From Sessilibacter corallicola (lineage in GTDB: Bacteria > Pseudomonadota > Gammaproteobacteria > Pseudomonadales > Cellvibrionaceae), in contig NZ_JAJSLX010000001.1 in NCBI RefSeq assembly GCF_021290925.1, forward strand, positions 1,674,001-1,738,000: 64,000 bases of DNA, read 5' to 3'. Both the position numbers and the translations under genes were made by a program. Positions 1 to 9,645 of the stretch are shown piece after piece (positions within the stretch are counted from its first letter, which is position 1; each line of letters opens with the position of its first letter). Below the pieces are notes generated by a model. It was not told where the DNA came from. It did not search any database and saw only the letters and a program-made list of their open reading frames with translations.

Positions 1-1137
1 ACCCAATTTTTCTGCGATGGCTTTGGCAAGGCCGGCAATGCGTTCGGTCTTTTCGAACACGGTGCCAAGCTTGGCTTGGAAAACGATGTTTTTCAGGCGC
101 TCGCGGTAGTCATCAAGGGTGTGTTTTTTGTCGGTTTCAAAGAAGAAGGCGGCATCGGCCAAACGTGGGCGAATCACGCGCTCGTTACCGTCAATAACCG
201 CTTCTGGGTTTTGGCTGACGATGTTGGCTACAGTGATAAAGTTGGGCAGCAATTTGCCGTTTTTATCCACCACGTGGAAATACTTCTGGTGTTCCGACAT
301 GGAAGAAATCAGGGCTTCGGCCGGTACTTCCAAGAAGGATTCATCAAACTTACCGGTGAGCGCAACGGGCCATTCAACCAAGGCGGTTACTTCGTCGAGA
401 AGGTCGTCTTCAATAACGGCAATACCGCCGATTTTTTCAGCCTCAGCTTCAACTTGTTTGCGAATGTCGGCTTGACGAATTTCGAAATCAGCTTGTACGA
501 AAGCGGTTTCAGAGAGAGTGAGTGCATACTCACTTGGAGTGTTAATCGCCAAAGTTTGGTTGTAATGGAAGCGGTGACCGCGAGTTTCACGACCAGATTT
601 CAATCCCAATACTTCACCTTCAACCACGTCGTTGCCAAACAACATCACTAACCAGTGCACCGGACGAACGAACTCCGTGCGTGTAGCGCCCCAGCGCATG
701 CGCTTTGGAATCGGTAATTGTGCAAGGGATTGGCTGACGATATCGGTCAGTAATTCCGTGGTTTTCTCGCCACCAGAAATTTGAGTAAACGCCAGTTTCT
801 CGACTTTACCGTCATTTTGCGTGCTTAATTCGTCGATGTTCAGACCGTTCTTTTTCGCGAACGCTTCTGCGGCTTTGGTGGGCTTGCCTTCGGCGTCAAA
901 AGCGATTTTCGCTGGTGGGCCAAACATTAAGCTTTCTTTCTTTGGCGTGGTTTCGGCAAGACCAGTTACCAATACCGCCAAACGACGCGGGGCGGCGTAG
1001 GCTTTGATGCCTTCAAAGGAGAGATCGGCGCTTTTCAGGCCAGATTCGATTCCACTGGTGAAGGCATTCGACAGTGATTTAAGGGCTTTTGGTGGCAGCT
1101 CTTCGGTGCCGAGTTCTACTAGAAAATCTTGACTCAT
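1..1137 (-). CDS. glyS: Glycine--tRNA ligase beta subunit (N-terminal part, cut by window start)
   Basis: The reverse strand from 1137 encodes an open frame that runs off the window start, about 379 residues of a protein that is usually near 690. It begins [19 protein letters not shown], the typical GlyS amino terminus, and the frame stays open and GlyS-like to the edge. The beta subunit pairs with GlyQ in the heterotetrameric enzyme that charges tRNA-Gly in the cytoplasm. Its ATG overlaps the glyQ stop as ATGA, so the two are translationally coupled. Identification is firm; only the carboxyl end is unseen. Confidence 0.95.
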   Translation of the reverse strand, partial: MSQDFLVELGTEELPPKALKSLSNAFTSGIESGLKSADLSFEGIKAYAAPRRLAVLVTGLAETTPKKESLMFGPPAKIAFDAEGKPTKAAEAFAKKNGLNIDELSTQNDGKVEKLAFTQISGGEKTTELLTDIVSQSLAQLPIPKRMRWGATRTEFVRPVHWLVMLFGNDVVEGEVLGLKSGRETRGHRFHYNQTLAINTPSEYALTLSETAFVQADFEIRQADIRKQVEAEAEKIGGIAVIEDDLLDEVTALVEWPVALTGKFDESFLEVPAEALISSMSEHQKYFHVVDKNGKLLPNFITVANIVSQNPEAVIDGNERVIRPRLADAAFFFETDKKHTLDDYRERLKNIVFQAKLGTVFEKTERIAGLAKAIAEKLG

Positions 1138-2114
1138 GATTTGTCTCCCGCGGCGTCTTGAGCTTCACAGGCGGCTAATACTTCGTTGCGTAAATCTTCC
1201 GGCGCTAATGGGAAACCCAGTGCGCGGCGGCGATCAAAATAAGCTTGGGCAACCGCGCGGGCAAGCGTTCGAACGCGCAAAATGTAGCGCTGACGTTCGG
1301 TTACGGAAATCGCGTGGCGGGCATCCAACAGGTTAAACGTGTGCGAGGCTTTCATGACCATCTCGTAAGCCGGTAGCGGCAAGCCTTTTTCAACCAGGCG
1401 CTTACTTTCGCTTTCGTACTTATCGAAGCATTGGAACAAGAACGGAACGTCGGCTTCTTCGTAGTTAAAATGCGACATTTCCACTTCATTTTGGTGGAAT
1501 ACATCGCCATAAGTCACGATCTCACCGTTTGGATCTTTCGCCCAAACAAGGTCGTAAACGGTATCGGCGCCTTGCAAATACATGGCGATACGCTCAAGAC
1601 CGTAAGTGATTTCACCGGTTACCGGGTAGCATTCGATGCCGCCGACGGCTTGGAAATAGGTAAACTGAGTGACTTCCATACCGTTGAGCCACACTTCCCA
1701 TCCCAAACCCCAGGCGCCAAGCGTGGGTGATTCCCAGTTGTCTTCCACGAAACGAATGTCGTGAACGAGGGGATCAATGCCCAAGTGCTTGAGAGAATTT
1801 AAATACAATTCTTGGATATTCTTAGGCGATGGTTTCATCACTACCTGGAACTGGTAGTAGTGCTGCAACCGATTTGGGTTCTCACCAAAGCGGCCATCGG
1901 TAGGGCGACGGCTTGGTTGCACGTAGGCTGCGTTCCAGGTTTCTGGGCCAAGAGCGCGCAAAACAGTTGCCGGATGGAAGGTGCCTGCGCCGACTTCCAT
2001 ATCCAAGGGTTGTAAAATTACGCAGCCCTGTTCGGCCCAGTACTGCTGTAATGCGAAAATGAGCCCTTGAAAGGTGCTGACGTCGGGCCCGGACGCGGGA
2101 GTGGATTCGGCCAC
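1134..2114 (-). CDS. glyQ: Glycine--tRNA ligase alpha subunit
   Basis: This 326-residue protein is the catalytic alpha subunit of the bacterial alpha2-beta2 glycyl-tRNA synthetase. It forms glycyl-adenylate and transfers glycine to tRNA-Gly. The start region reads [18 protein letters not shown], followed by [16 protein letters not shown] and the [15 protein letters not shown]-like stretch (here [15 protein letters not shown]), all hallmark GlyQ sequences. Length is slightly above the usual 300-320 because of a short amino-terminal extension ([13 protein letters not shown]). It is the first gene of a glyQ-glyS operon and overlaps glyS by 4 bp. Confidence 0.97.
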   Translation of the reverse strand: MAESTPASGPDVSTFQGLIFALQQYWAEQGCVILQPLDMEVGAGTFHPATVLRALGPETWNAAYVQPSRRPTDGRFGENPNRLQHYYQFQVVMKPSPKNIQELYLNSLKHLGIDPLVHDIRFVEDNWESPTLGAWGLGWEVWLNGMEVTQFTYFQAVGGIECYPVTGEITYGLERIAMYLQGADTVYDLVWAKDPNGEIVTYGDVFHQNEVEMSHFNYEEADVPFLFQCFDKYESESKRLVEKGLPLPAYEMVMKASHTFNLLDARHAISVTERQRYILRVRTLARAVAQAYFDRRRALGFPLAPEDLRNEVLAACEAQDAAGDKS

Positions 2115-2445
2115 GGTTATGCTCGCTCCAAAAATAAAATTAACGGCTTAAAAGTCGAGGGCGGATTATAGACGTGTCTCGGCAATTTCTCACCCGGCAA
2201 ATGATCCGCAAATGAGCGATTGAGTTGGCAATTGTGGTAAAACCCAAGCAACGGTAAAGCTGAGCTTACGTAATGCATTGAAATAAAAAGAAAATTTAAC
2301 CATTCTAAGATTAATTTAGACCATCGATGAAATCAAAACCTGGGTCAGATTTGGCCGTTAAAGTTTTGAAAATTCGCTGAAATTTGAGTCAGTTCCACTA
2401 TTTGAGTTAGTCTTCGCGCCATCGAATGCGAGAAGGTGAAGCACT
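2115..2445. other. Intergenic region between divergent glyQ and the acyltransferase
   Basis: This stretch of about 330 bases separates two divergently transcribed genes, so it must hold promoters for both. It is AT-rich in the middle (around 2280-2340). I see no convincing RNA gene, repeat or operator in it. An AGGTGA ribosome binding site lies just before the acyltransferase ATG. Confidence 0.4.
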
Positions 2446-3414
2446 ATGGCCGAGCGGCCCGCGACAAATAAAGACAGTAAAGGGCGTAGTTCCCGTCGAA
2501 AAGATGCCCGCAATCAAGAGGCTAAGTTTGACGTGAAAGGGCGTCTGGCCGTTTCGTTAATGAAAGCGCTGTCGTTTTTGCCTTTTCGCCAAGCCCGTGG
2601 CCTCGGCCGTTTTGTGGGCAAACTGTTGTGGTCTTTTAATGCCAGCGCAGCGAAAGTGACCAAAGAAAATATCGGTTACGCGTTTAAAGAATTATCCGCT
2701 TTGGAGCAAACCGCGCTCGCCCGAGAGAGTGTGATTCAGTCTTCGCAAACCTTCTCAGAAATGGGAAAGGTTTGGCTCAATGACGATCAGTGGTTGATGA
2801 ACTCGGTGACAGAAACCGAAAACAAAGAACGTCTCGATGAACTGCTGGCCGAAGATCGCGGTGTTATCTTGCTGGCGCCACACCTGGGTAACTGGGAAGT
2901 GCTGGGTCGATATTTGGGCATTGTTTGCCCGGTAATTACCTGCATGTATCAACCCGTGCAATTGCGGGCAATGGACGACATGATCAAAGGCGCGCGCAGC
3001 AAAAATATGGTTATGGCGCCCACCGATAAACGCGGCGTTATGCAATTAATGAAGGCGTTGAAAAACAACGAAATTATCGGTGTGCTTCCCGATCAATTGC
3101 CGTTGGATGGTGGCGGTGATTTTGCTGACTTCTTTGGCAAGCCCGCCTTAACCATGACGCTGATTCGCCAGCTGCAACAAAAAACCAATTCTGCGGTAAT
3201 CATGGCGTTTGCGAAACGCATTGATTCTGGGTTTCGTGTCATTTTTATGGAGCCCGATCCGCTCATTTACTCCAAAAATCCCGATGAAGCGTTGCTGGGT
3301 TTGAATTGCTCGGTAGAATTGTGTGTTCACCGAGCGCCTGAGCAATACCAATGGGAATACAAACGCTACCGCCGCCAGCCCGAAGGCATTCCACGGCCCT
3401 ATCAGTTTAAGTAA
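2446..3414 (+). CDS. LpxL/HtrB-family lysophospholipid (lipid A-type) acyltransferase
   Basis: The 322-residue protein belongs to the LpxL/LpxM/HtrB acyltransferase family, inner-membrane enzymes that transfer an acyl chain from acyl-ACP to lipid A or a related lipid. The catalytic H-x4-E motif is visible as HLGNWE in LLAPHLGNWEVLGRY near residue 147. A DQLPLDGGGDFADFFG segment matches the second conserved block (DQ.P..G...F FG), and QWEYKRYRR near the end is typical. The amino terminus is unusually basic (KDSKGRSSRRKDARNQE). The ATG has an AGGTGA site 7 bases upstream. It lies next to glyQ, as the htrB-like gene does in Pseudomonas. Which acyl position it modifies cannot be told. Confidence 0.88.
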   Translation: MAERPATNKDSKGRSSRRKDARNQEAKFDVKGRLAVSLMKALSFLPFRQARGLGRFVGKLLWSFNASAAKVTKENIGYAFKELSALEQTALARESVIQSSQTFSEMGKVWLNDDQWLMNSVTETENKERLDELLAEDRGVILLAPHLGNWEVLGRYLGIVCPVITCMYQPVQLRAMDDMIKGARSKNMVMAPTDKRGVMQLMKALKNNEIIGVLPDQLPLDGGGDFADFFGKPALTMTLIRQLQQKTNSAVIMAFAKRIDSGFRVIFMEPDPLIYSKNPDEALLGLNCSVELCVHRAPEQYQWEYKRYRRQPEGIPRPYQFK

Positions 3415-3448
3415 CCAGTAAGCAGTTAAATCCAACTGCGTGACAGCG

Positions 3449-4219
3449 TTAGTTGGTGAGTCCGGTATTCCTGTTAAAGTTCGCCACAATCGACGGCAGC
3501 GAGTTTGCGATAACGTCGGCTTTTACGGGTGAGAAATAATAGCCGTGGTAATCGCCGTTAGGATTAATGATAACCACTTGGCTGCCGTGATTAATGTCGT
3601 AGGTGGGTTCGGCGTCTTCCATCATATGATGGTGATGTGCGTGTTCGTCGGCGGGAGCCAGCGCATCTTCACGAATTTTAAAAAACGGAACGTACAAGCT
3701 TTCGGCGAAAGATTTTAGTGTCACAAAATCCCCCGTTAAACCGGAAAATTCCTGATTAAAATTACTTACGTAACTCGCTAGCTTTTCGGGGCTGTCTCGT
3801 TCGGGATCAACCGTAATTAAATAAACGTTGGTTTGTGACTGAATTTCTTGTGGCAAACCTTTGTAGGCTCGATTAATTTCATTGAGCGCCATTGGGCAAA
3901 TGTGCGGACAGTGGGTAAATCCAAAAAACACCAGGTTCCAATTTTTTTCAAAGGCCGTATTAGAAAAAGCAGCGTTATCTTGGTTTATTAAATTAACCTC
4001 TTGCAATGGTCTGGGTTCGTTTAATACCCGAACACCATCTAAGGTAAGCTGTAATTGAGTTTGTGGCGGCTGGGTAAACAGTTTATTTAAAAACAACAAA
4101 AACACTAAAAATATAAAAAATACGATACCAGCAACGGTCATAAAAATACCGCGCTTATTTTTCACTACTCTGTCATCTGCCGCAAAATCGTTTGCGTTTT
4201 GGGTGAGTGGTTTAGCCAT
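3449..4219 (-). CDS. SCO1/SenC-family copper chaperone for cytochrome oxidase
   Basis: A membrane-anchored thioredoxin-fold protein that delivers copper to the CuA site of cytochrome c oxidase subunit II. One amino-terminal membrane segment (about residues 25-48) is followed by the copper-binding CxxxC (C104 and C108 in THCPHICPM) and the distal conserved histidine (H211 in NHGSQVVII). I start at 4219 (MAKPLTQ), which has GAAGG upstream; an in-frame TTG at 4249 lacks a good site. An acidic and His-rich insertion (EHAHHHH, residues 192-198) before the conserved His is unusual and could bind metal. It is the last gene of the SCO-ctaB-ctaA block. Confidence 0.92.
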   Translation of the reverse strand: MAKPLTQNANDFAADDRVVKNKRGIFMTVAGIVFFIFLVFLLFLNKLFTQPPQTQLQLTLDGVRVLNEPRPLQEVNLINQDNAAFSNTAFEKNWNLVFFGFTHCPHICPMALNEINRAYKGLPQEIQSQTNVYLITVDPERDSPEKLASYVSNFNQEFSGLTGDFVTLKSFAESLYVPFFKIREDALAPADEHAHHHHMMEDAEPTYDINHGSQVVIINPNGDYHGYYFSPVKADVIANSLPSIVANFNRNTGLTN

Positions 4220-4257
4220 AAAAATGCCTTCGGAAAATAAATGGGTCAAACGGTTTA

Positions 4258-5157
4258 TTACAGCATAAAGTGATCAAAAAGCATGGCGGCAAACAACAAC
4301 AATAAATACGTGATGGAAAATTTAAACGTATTCAATGCTAAATTAATGTCTGACGAAAAATACGTGCGCACGCTTTTGTAAATAAACATCACACCAAGTG
4401 TGGTGGCCGAGAACAAATAAATCCAAGAAAACATGCCCGTGCAAAATGGCAGTAAGGTGACGGCCAATAAAATAAACGAATACAACACAATATGCAGTTT
4501 TGTGTATTGAATGCCATGGGTTACCGGCAACATGGGAACTCCAGCTTTGGCGTAGTCGTCTTTTTTGTAAACCGCCAGCGCCCAAAAGTGTGGAGGTGTC
4601 CAAGCAAAAATAATCAGCACTAACAACAAGGCGTCTGGATGAATGGAACCTGTGACGGCAACCCAACCCAACAGTGGTGGAGCCGCACCAGCAATGCCGC
4701 CAATAACAATGTTCTGCGGTGTGGCTCTTTTTAGAAATAATGTATATATCAACGCGTAACCCACCAATGAAGCAAGGGTAAGCCACGCAGTGAGCGAATT
4801 AACAAAAACAAACAACACCGACTGACCAATAATGCCGAGCAAGAACGCAAAAATAATTGCCCGGTGTATTGGAACGCGGCCGGTAGCGACGGGTCGTTTT
4901 TTGGTGCGCGACATTTTTTGGTCGATCTCGCGATCAACAATATGATTAATAGCAGCAGCGCTGGCCGCACTTAAACCAATGCCAAGGTTTCCCCAGAATA
5001 TAATGGATAAATCCGACAAATAATCTTCTGCCAGCAGCATGCCAATTAAACTTGTCATTAACATAACGATAACAACGTTGGGTTTGCATAGTGCGTAATA
5101 ATCGCGCCAGCTTACCGAGACATTGTAAGATTGGGTCGCAAGTGCCTTAGATTTCAT
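4258..5157 (-). CDS. ctaB: Protoheme IX farnesyltransferase (heme O synthase)
   Basis: The 299-residue polytopic membrane protein farnesylates heme b to heme o, the first step to heme a. The UbiA-type prenyl diphosphate motif is seen as NHIVDREIDQKMSRTKKRP, and a second acidic site is in YKKDDYAKAGVPMLP. Nine hydrophobic segments are apparent, the expected topology. AGGAG precedes the ATG. It lies between ctaA and SCO, with ctaA supplying the next heme A step, so the block makes both heme and copper cofactors for the oxidase. Confidence 0.95.
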   Translation of the reverse strand: MKSKALATQSYNVSVSWRDYYALCKPNVVIVMLMTSLIGMLLAEDYLSDLSIIFWGNLGIGLSAASAAAINHIVDREIDQKMSRTKKRPVATGRVPIHRAIIFAFLLGIIGQSVLFVFVNSLTAWLTLASLVGYALIYTLFLKRATPQNIVIGGIAGAAPPLLGWVAVTGSIHPDALLLVLIIFAWTPPHFWALAVYKKDDYAKAGVPMLPVTHGIQYTKLHIVLYSFILLAVTLLPFCTGMFSWIYLFSATTLGVMFIYKSVRTYFSSDINLALNTFKFSITYLLLLFAAMLFDHFML

Positions 5158-5191
5158 ACCAGGCTCCTAAAAAGGAATTTAATTATTATTG

Positions 5192-6382
5192 TTAACTGCG
5201 TGGTGATAAATTTTTATCAGACTGAATCGATTGTAAATTGAATTTTTTAAAATACAGTAAGTGCGACAGGCAAAAAATAAGAGACAACAATAAAATGACG
5301 CCGAACAAATTATGGAGTATCGCCACGGGTAATGGTGTGATAAACACCACATTTGAAATACCAAGCGCAATTTGAATTGTCAGTGCCGACAATAAAATAA
5401 CAGCACTGCTTTTAAGAAACGGTTGTCGGTACAGTAAAATAATAAGAGGAATGCAAAAAAGAAAAACTAATCCCGCACCTATGCGATGACTCATGTGTAT
5501 GGCTGTACGAGAAGGGCCATCCAATTGGCCACCTAAGTAGTTCGGGCCGATGGTTTGGGTAATATTAAAACCGGATTTAAAATCCATTGTTGGCCAGAGT
5601 GTGCCTTGGCAGGTTGGAAAATCATGGCACGGAAGTGCTGCGTAATTTGCTGCAGTCCAACCGCCCAAGCTAATTTGTGTCACAACCAACAGCAAACAAA
5701 TAATCGATAATCTTTTGATGATTTTTACGTTGGGCTGTTGTGGTAAATCACTGGCAGGGTAATTGGAAAAATGTTTAAACAATCGCTCTTGGTTGAGTTT
5801 TATATTTAATAAACCCAGCAATGCCAGAGTAGTAAAGCCGCCTAATAAATGCAGCGTTACCACCTGTGGCCACAGTTTTAAGGTGACTGTCCACATACCA
5901 AATGCGGCTTGCACAATGACAATCGCTAAAATTAAAAAAGGTAATTTAATCGGTTGCTGGGATTTAGCGTTGGATTTTTTGTTGAGTACGCTCACGGTAA
6001 CAATGGCAAGCACCAATAAGCCCAGTGTTCCGGCGAAATACCGATGCACCATCTCTGGCCAGGTTTTATCGAGTTCGACGGGAGTTTCTGGGAATTTTGC
6101 TTCGGCGGCAGAAATTTCTTGTTGGCTGGTCGGCCAGGTTAAATGGCCGTAGCATCCCGGCCAATCTGGGCAGCCTAAACCGGCGTGAACCAAACGTGTA
6201 TAAGCACCGAGGCCAACAACCACAAACGCCAATAAAAAAGCCGCTAGCGCTAGCATTTTATAACACTGAGCTAAAGTAAAACCGGTGCTGTTTGTTGAAT
6301 CTGAATGAGTGTGCGTGTTGTTGTGCAGTGTTGCTGGGATCTTAGATTGCGTGTGTATCGACGTAATCGGAGCAGAATTCAT
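5192..6382 (-). CDS. ctaA: Heme A synthase (COX15/CtaA)
   Basis: A 396-residue COX15-type membrane protein that oxidises heme o to heme a. Visible signatures are GAYTRLVHAGLGCPDWPGCYG, WPEMVHRYFAGTLGL, LGGWTAANYAALPCHDFPTCQG and IHMSHRIGAGLVF, which carry the heme-ligand histidines and paired cysteines. A hydrophilic amino-terminal stretch of about 35 residues precedes the first membrane segment. It is co-oriented with ctaB and separated from it by about 34 bases. Confidence 0.94.
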   Translation of the reverse strand: MNSAPITSIHTQSKIPATLHNNTHTHSDSTNSTGFTLAQCYKMLALAAFLLAFVVVGLGAYTRLVHAGLGCPDWPGCYGHLTWPTSQQEISAAEAKFPETPVELDKTWPEMVHRYFAGTLGLLVLAIVTVSVLNKKSNAKSQQPIKLPFLILAIVIVQAAFGMWTVTLKLWPQVVTLHLLGGFTTLALLGLLNIKLNQERLFKHFSNYPASDLPQQPNVKIIKRLSIICLLLVVTQISLGGWTAANYAALPCHDFPTCQGTLWPTMDFKSGFNITQTIGPNYLGGQLDGPSRTAIHMSHRIGAGLVFLFCIPLIILLYRQPFLKSSAVILLSALTIQIALGISNVVFITPLPVAILHNLFGVILLLSLIFCLSHLLYFKKFNLQSIQSDKNLSPRS

Positions 6383-6521
6383 AAGACACCCTTTATATTC
6401 TTATTTTCTCATATTCATTCTAGAACACTGTCAGAAATGTGCATTTTAATTTCGTGACAGTTTCTAGAATCAATCGGTTAGGTGTGTATGGTCTATTTTG
6501 GTCAGCTTTTAACTGAACGGT

Positions 6522-7163
6522 CTACTCGTAAGAGTATTTAAGCAGTCGAGATAAATCGGTTAACAAATCATTACCGGAATGATCTTGGTTGTATATCATC
6601 ATGGCGAAACCTTCTTGATCTACCAAAATGATGGACGGAGTTTTTGATGAATTTAACGCGTTGGTATCTGAGAATAAATTCATCCACAGCGATTGGTTCA
6701 CTTGAGCAATAGCTAACCCCGGATCTTCAATTTCTAGCGTGCGAATAAAGCCGGGGTCTAAATCAATATGGCTGTCATTAATCTGTAACAAAAACCGCTC
6801 AATTCGATGGCTTTCTTTTGCCAGCCGTTTGTGAACTTGTCGGGTTGTGTAAATATTTTCGGCGCAAGCTTCGTCGCATTGATTGTCTATGGGGATAATC
6901 ATGCGCCACAACTTACTGCTTTTGTCTGCAACAGCTGCGGTATTGCCTTGTGAGTCTTTCGCCATCAGTGAACTGATGTCGGTTGCCGGGAACAACAAAG
7001 TCCCTTTGTTGACCGTGGCATCCGGTATGCCCATGCCTGTGTGGTAAATCCAGTAGGCGATTAACATAGGAGCGGCAAAGGTAATGACTAAGAAAATGCC
7101 TGTCAGCCGTCCTCGGGTTTGTGCCGTGTGTTTCGGTAAAACATTATTATTTGTTATTTCCAC
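6522..7163 (-). CDS. Membrane-anchored SCO-like/thioredoxin-like protein of the oxidase cluster
   Basis: A 213-residue protein with one membrane segment (about residues 20-40) and a periplasmic domain. It carries CDEAC (C96, C100) in PIDNQCDEACAENIY, positioned after a beta-strand-like stretch as in SCO proteins (CxxxC). The rest resembles a degenerate thioredoxin fold (IERFLLQIND, PSIILVDQEGFAMMIYN). I do not see the distal SCO histidine. The gene overlaps SURF1 by 17 bp, so both are probably assembly factors for the same oxidase. A copper or thiol-redox role in CuA assembly is inferred, not shown. Confidence 0.72.
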   Translation of the reverse strand: MEITNNNVLPKHTAQTRGRLTGIFLVITFAAPMLIAYWIYHTGMGIPDATVNKGTLLFPATDISSLMAKDSQGNTAAVADKSSKLWRMIIPIDNQCDEACAENIYTTRQVHKRLAKESHRIERFLLQINDSHIDLDPGFIRTLEIEDPGLAIAQVNQSLWMNLFSDTNALNSSKTPSIILVDQEGFAMMIYNQDHSGNDLLTDLSRLLKYSYE

Positions 7164-7896
7164 GCTGCCACCTCTGTGCGAGATCGCTATTGGTTAACAG
7201 AAATGCAAAAGCCAGAGTAATCGCCATTGCAAACCACTGTATTGCGTAACCAATATGCTTAGATGCTTTTATTGATTTGTCTTGCCAGTGAGTTCTCAAT
7301 GCAGCTGGGTGGTCGGGAGAAATTTGTAAGTACCAACTTGATTCCATACCCGAATAAGGAAAACTCTCTGGAGTAATTTCTAATATAGAATCATTTCCGA
7401 CATTTTGGAAAATATTTTCTACAAAAGGCAGGTCCATCGGCTTTCTTGCGTTGCCAAAAATCGACGGCATATCGAGAAGGTGTATGAGTTGGTTGTGGTT
7501 GATCTCTGGCGGTCGACTCGACGTACCATCTACCCAACCCAAGTTCACCAACAGGGTTTCGCCCTGAACGGTATTGAACGGTATCAGTAGATCGTAGCCG
7601 TATTCGCCTTTGATGATTTGATTCTTCAAGAACCAAATATTGTGAATATCAAATTCGCCTTTGAGTGAGACAGATTGAAATTCTGCCGGTGTGTGTTTAA
7701 GGGATAGCAAATCAATCGGTTCAAATTGCGCATACTGTAATTTCTGCTGGCTGATTGCGCGTTTATCCGCTGCTCGATCTAACTGCCAAACGCCCAATGT
7801 GAGAAATAACAAAAAGAATAAACCAAATAAAATTGCCGCTTTTACGTCGATTGTCCAATGTATTTGCCTGACTGACAGGCTGCCAATAATATTCAT
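7147..7896 (-). CDS. SURF1-family cytochrome oxidase biogenesis protein
   Basis: The 249-residue protein has the SURF1 layout: a membrane segment near residues 20-40 (LFGLFFLLFLTLGVWQLDRA), a central periplasmic domain with VSLKGEF, and a carboxyl-terminal membrane segment preceded by KHIGYAIQWFAMAITL. The GVWQLDRA and GYAIQWF elements are family hallmarks. SURF1 helps insert heme a into subunit I. It is the first gene of the SURF1 - SCO-like - ctaA - ctaB - SCO series on this strand. Confidence 0.93.
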   Translation of the reverse strand: MNIIGSLSVRQIHWTIDVKAAILFGLFFLLFLTLGVWQLDRAADKRAISQQKLQYAQFEPIDLLSLKHTPAEFQSVSLKGEFDIHNIWFLKNQIIKGEYGYDLLIPFNTVQGETLLVNLGWVDGTSSRPPEINHNQLIHLLDMPSIFGNARKPMDLPFVENIFQNVGNDSILEITPESFPYSGMESSWYLQISPDHPAALRTHWQDKSIKASKHIGYAIQWFAMAITLAFAFLLTNSDLAQRWQRGNNK

Positions 7897-8268
7897 AATC
7901 CAGGTCTACGGTTGGTGAGTCAAAAAGTTTTCAATTTGGTGTCCATACGCATAGGTAGTAAATTATGTAAAACAAAAAATTTGCGATTTATCAGCATCGC
8001 TTATATAAGTTAATAATAATTTTATACATCCATATTTTTTGATTGGGTTTATCAGTGGTTGTATTTGTCGCAGATCAAATTGGAGTCTTCAAAATCAGTC
8101 TGTGTAATTTTAAGACACCTTTGTGTATTTGGCTCTGTGTAATACAACTTTTTACAGCTTAAAATTTTACTAATTTAAAAATTCACGTTTGTACGTGTGT
8201 TATTTTGAAGTTGAATAATACGTGTCAATTATTTAGTGATTAATAATATTAAAAATGGTTACTAAATT
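7897..8268. other. AT-rich divergent intergenic region
   Basis: About 370 very AT-rich bases lie between SURF1 (minus) and the twin-membrane protein (plus). It should contain promoters for both. I found no clear operator, repeat or RNA gene. Confidence 0.35.
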
Positions 8269-8505
8269 ATGATAATTAAATTTCTAATTATTCTTTTGTT
8301 AGTTTTAGTGGTTCTAAGTTTAGCTCGTGCTCTGTATTGCTTGTTGGTCGACCGGCAAGAAGCGAATAAAAAACGAACACTCTATGCCTTGGGTTTTCGT
8401 GTAACGGTTGCTGCTGCTTTGTTGTGTTTAACGTTTTACGCCTTCTACAGCGGAAAAATTACGCCAACGGCGCCATGGGAATATCAGCAAAAAGGCATTA
8501 ATTAA
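8269..8505 (+). CDS. Small twin transmembrane protein (DUF2909 type)
   Basis: A 78-residue protein with two membrane helices (IIKFLIILLLVLVVLSLARALYCLL split around residues 3-27, and VTVAAALLCLTFYAFYSG near 50-67) joined by a basic loop (DRQEANKKR). Size, topology and position beside SURF1 and subunit III match the DUF2909 family found in gammaproteobacterial oxidase clusters. Its function is unknown; an assembly role is guessed from position. It is the only plus-strand gene inside the oxidase block. Confidence 0.75.
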   Translation: MIIKFLIILLLVLVVLSLARALYCLLVDRQEANKKRTLYALGFRVTVAAALLCLTFYAFYSGKITPTAPWEYQQKGIN

Positions 8506-8714
8506 TTCGATTTTGATTTAAGTACAAATTTACTCCTATCAATTTAGCCGCCAATTTGCGTTATCAAAATAATTGCAAGCGTATATAAATCATTTAAGAA
8601 CAATTAGTCAAATTTGTATTTAGAATAATTATTACTATTAAAATCCAAAAATACGTTCCCTACTTTTTATAACAATTTTTAATTGTGATATTTGTAATTA
8701 AAATTTGAAGGTTA

Positions 8715-9635
8715 TTAACCTAATACGTATACAAAAATAAACAAACATAACCAAACGACATCAACAAAGTGCCAATACCAGCTTGCGGCCTCAAATCCAA
8801 AACAATCGTCACTTTTAAAATGGTTTTTTAGAACTGCCCTTAAAAACATCACCAACAGCATAAAAGTTCCCAAAGCAACGTGTGCACCGTGAAAACCTGT
8901 CAACATAAAGAAGGTGGCGCCGTAAATACCAGAGCTGAGGGTTAAGCCCATATGGTGATACGCTTCTATGTATTCTTCGGCTTGCAGGATCAAAAATATA
9001 ATCCCTAAACATACCGTAATGCCCAGCCACAAATGAAAACTTTTTCGATTCGAATTTTTAAGTGCGGTGTGAGCAATGTGTACCGTAACGCTTGAAGTCA
9101 GTAATACCGCAGTATTCCAAAACGGAAGCCACGACCAAATCGATGGCGCAGCAGACAAGCTCATGCTTTGTTCGGGCCCTAATTTTAAGGCGTTGTCGCC
9201 ATTGGCAGCGGCGTCGGGGGTTGTTAGCAGTGGCCATTGGTGCTCAAAACCGGGCCAGAGAATGGTGTTGGTAAAACTGTCGTGGGTGCCATCTCCCGAC
9301 AGCCAGGGCAGGGCGAAGGTTCGTACATAGAATAAGGCGCCGAAGAACGCGGCAAAAAACATAACTTCGCTGAAAATAAACCAGCCCATGCCCCACACAT
9401 AAGAACGCTGTAATTGATCATTGGCGAGACCGGCAATGTTTTCGCCGATCACGGCGTGAAACCAACACCACAAAACCAACGCAAAAATCAGAAATCCGAC
9501 AAACAGTATGGTGGTTCCGTATTCACCGCCATTGAGCCAGCTTGCCAATCCCCAAACGGTAGTGGCTAAGCCAAGCGATGCAAATATTGGAAGCTTACTT
9601 TGTTCCGGCACATAGTATTGCGATTGTGAAGACAT
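8715..9635 (-). CDS. ctaE: Cytochrome c oxidase subunit III
   Basis: About 306 residues with seven membrane segments and subunit III signatures: RSYVWGMGWFIFSEVMFFAAFFGALFY (read in two parts), EYIEAYHHMGLTLSSGIYG, LTGFHGAHVALGT and ASWYWHFVDVVWLCLF. I start at 9635 (MSSQSQYYVPEQ), where GAGG is upstream; a TTG 30 bases earlier is a poorer choice. The amino terminus YYVPEQSKLPIFAS is typical. It lies downstream of ctaG and ctaD in the same direction. Confidence 0.95.
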   Translation of the reverse strand: MSSQSQYYVPEQSKLPIFASLGLATTVWGLASWLNGGEYGTTILFVGFLIFALVLWCWFHAVIGENIAGLANDQLQRSYVWGMGWFIFSEVMFFAAFFGALFYVRTFALPWLSGDGTHDSFTNTILWPGFEHQWPLLTTPDAAANGDNALKLGPEQSMSLSAAPSIWSWLPFWNTAVLLTSSVTVHIAHTALKNSNRKSFHLWLGITVCLGIIFLILQAEEYIEAYHHMGLTLSSGIYGATFFMLTGFHGAHVALGTFMLLVMFLRAVLKNHFKSDDCFGFEAASWYWHFVDVVWLCLFIFVYVLG

Positions 9636-9645
9636 ATTAGCCTCG

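Noticed and set aside
76-651. Plus-strand reading frames over glyS
   Set aside because: They are shadows of the minus-strand glyS frame, which stays open to the window edge and is clearly GlyS.
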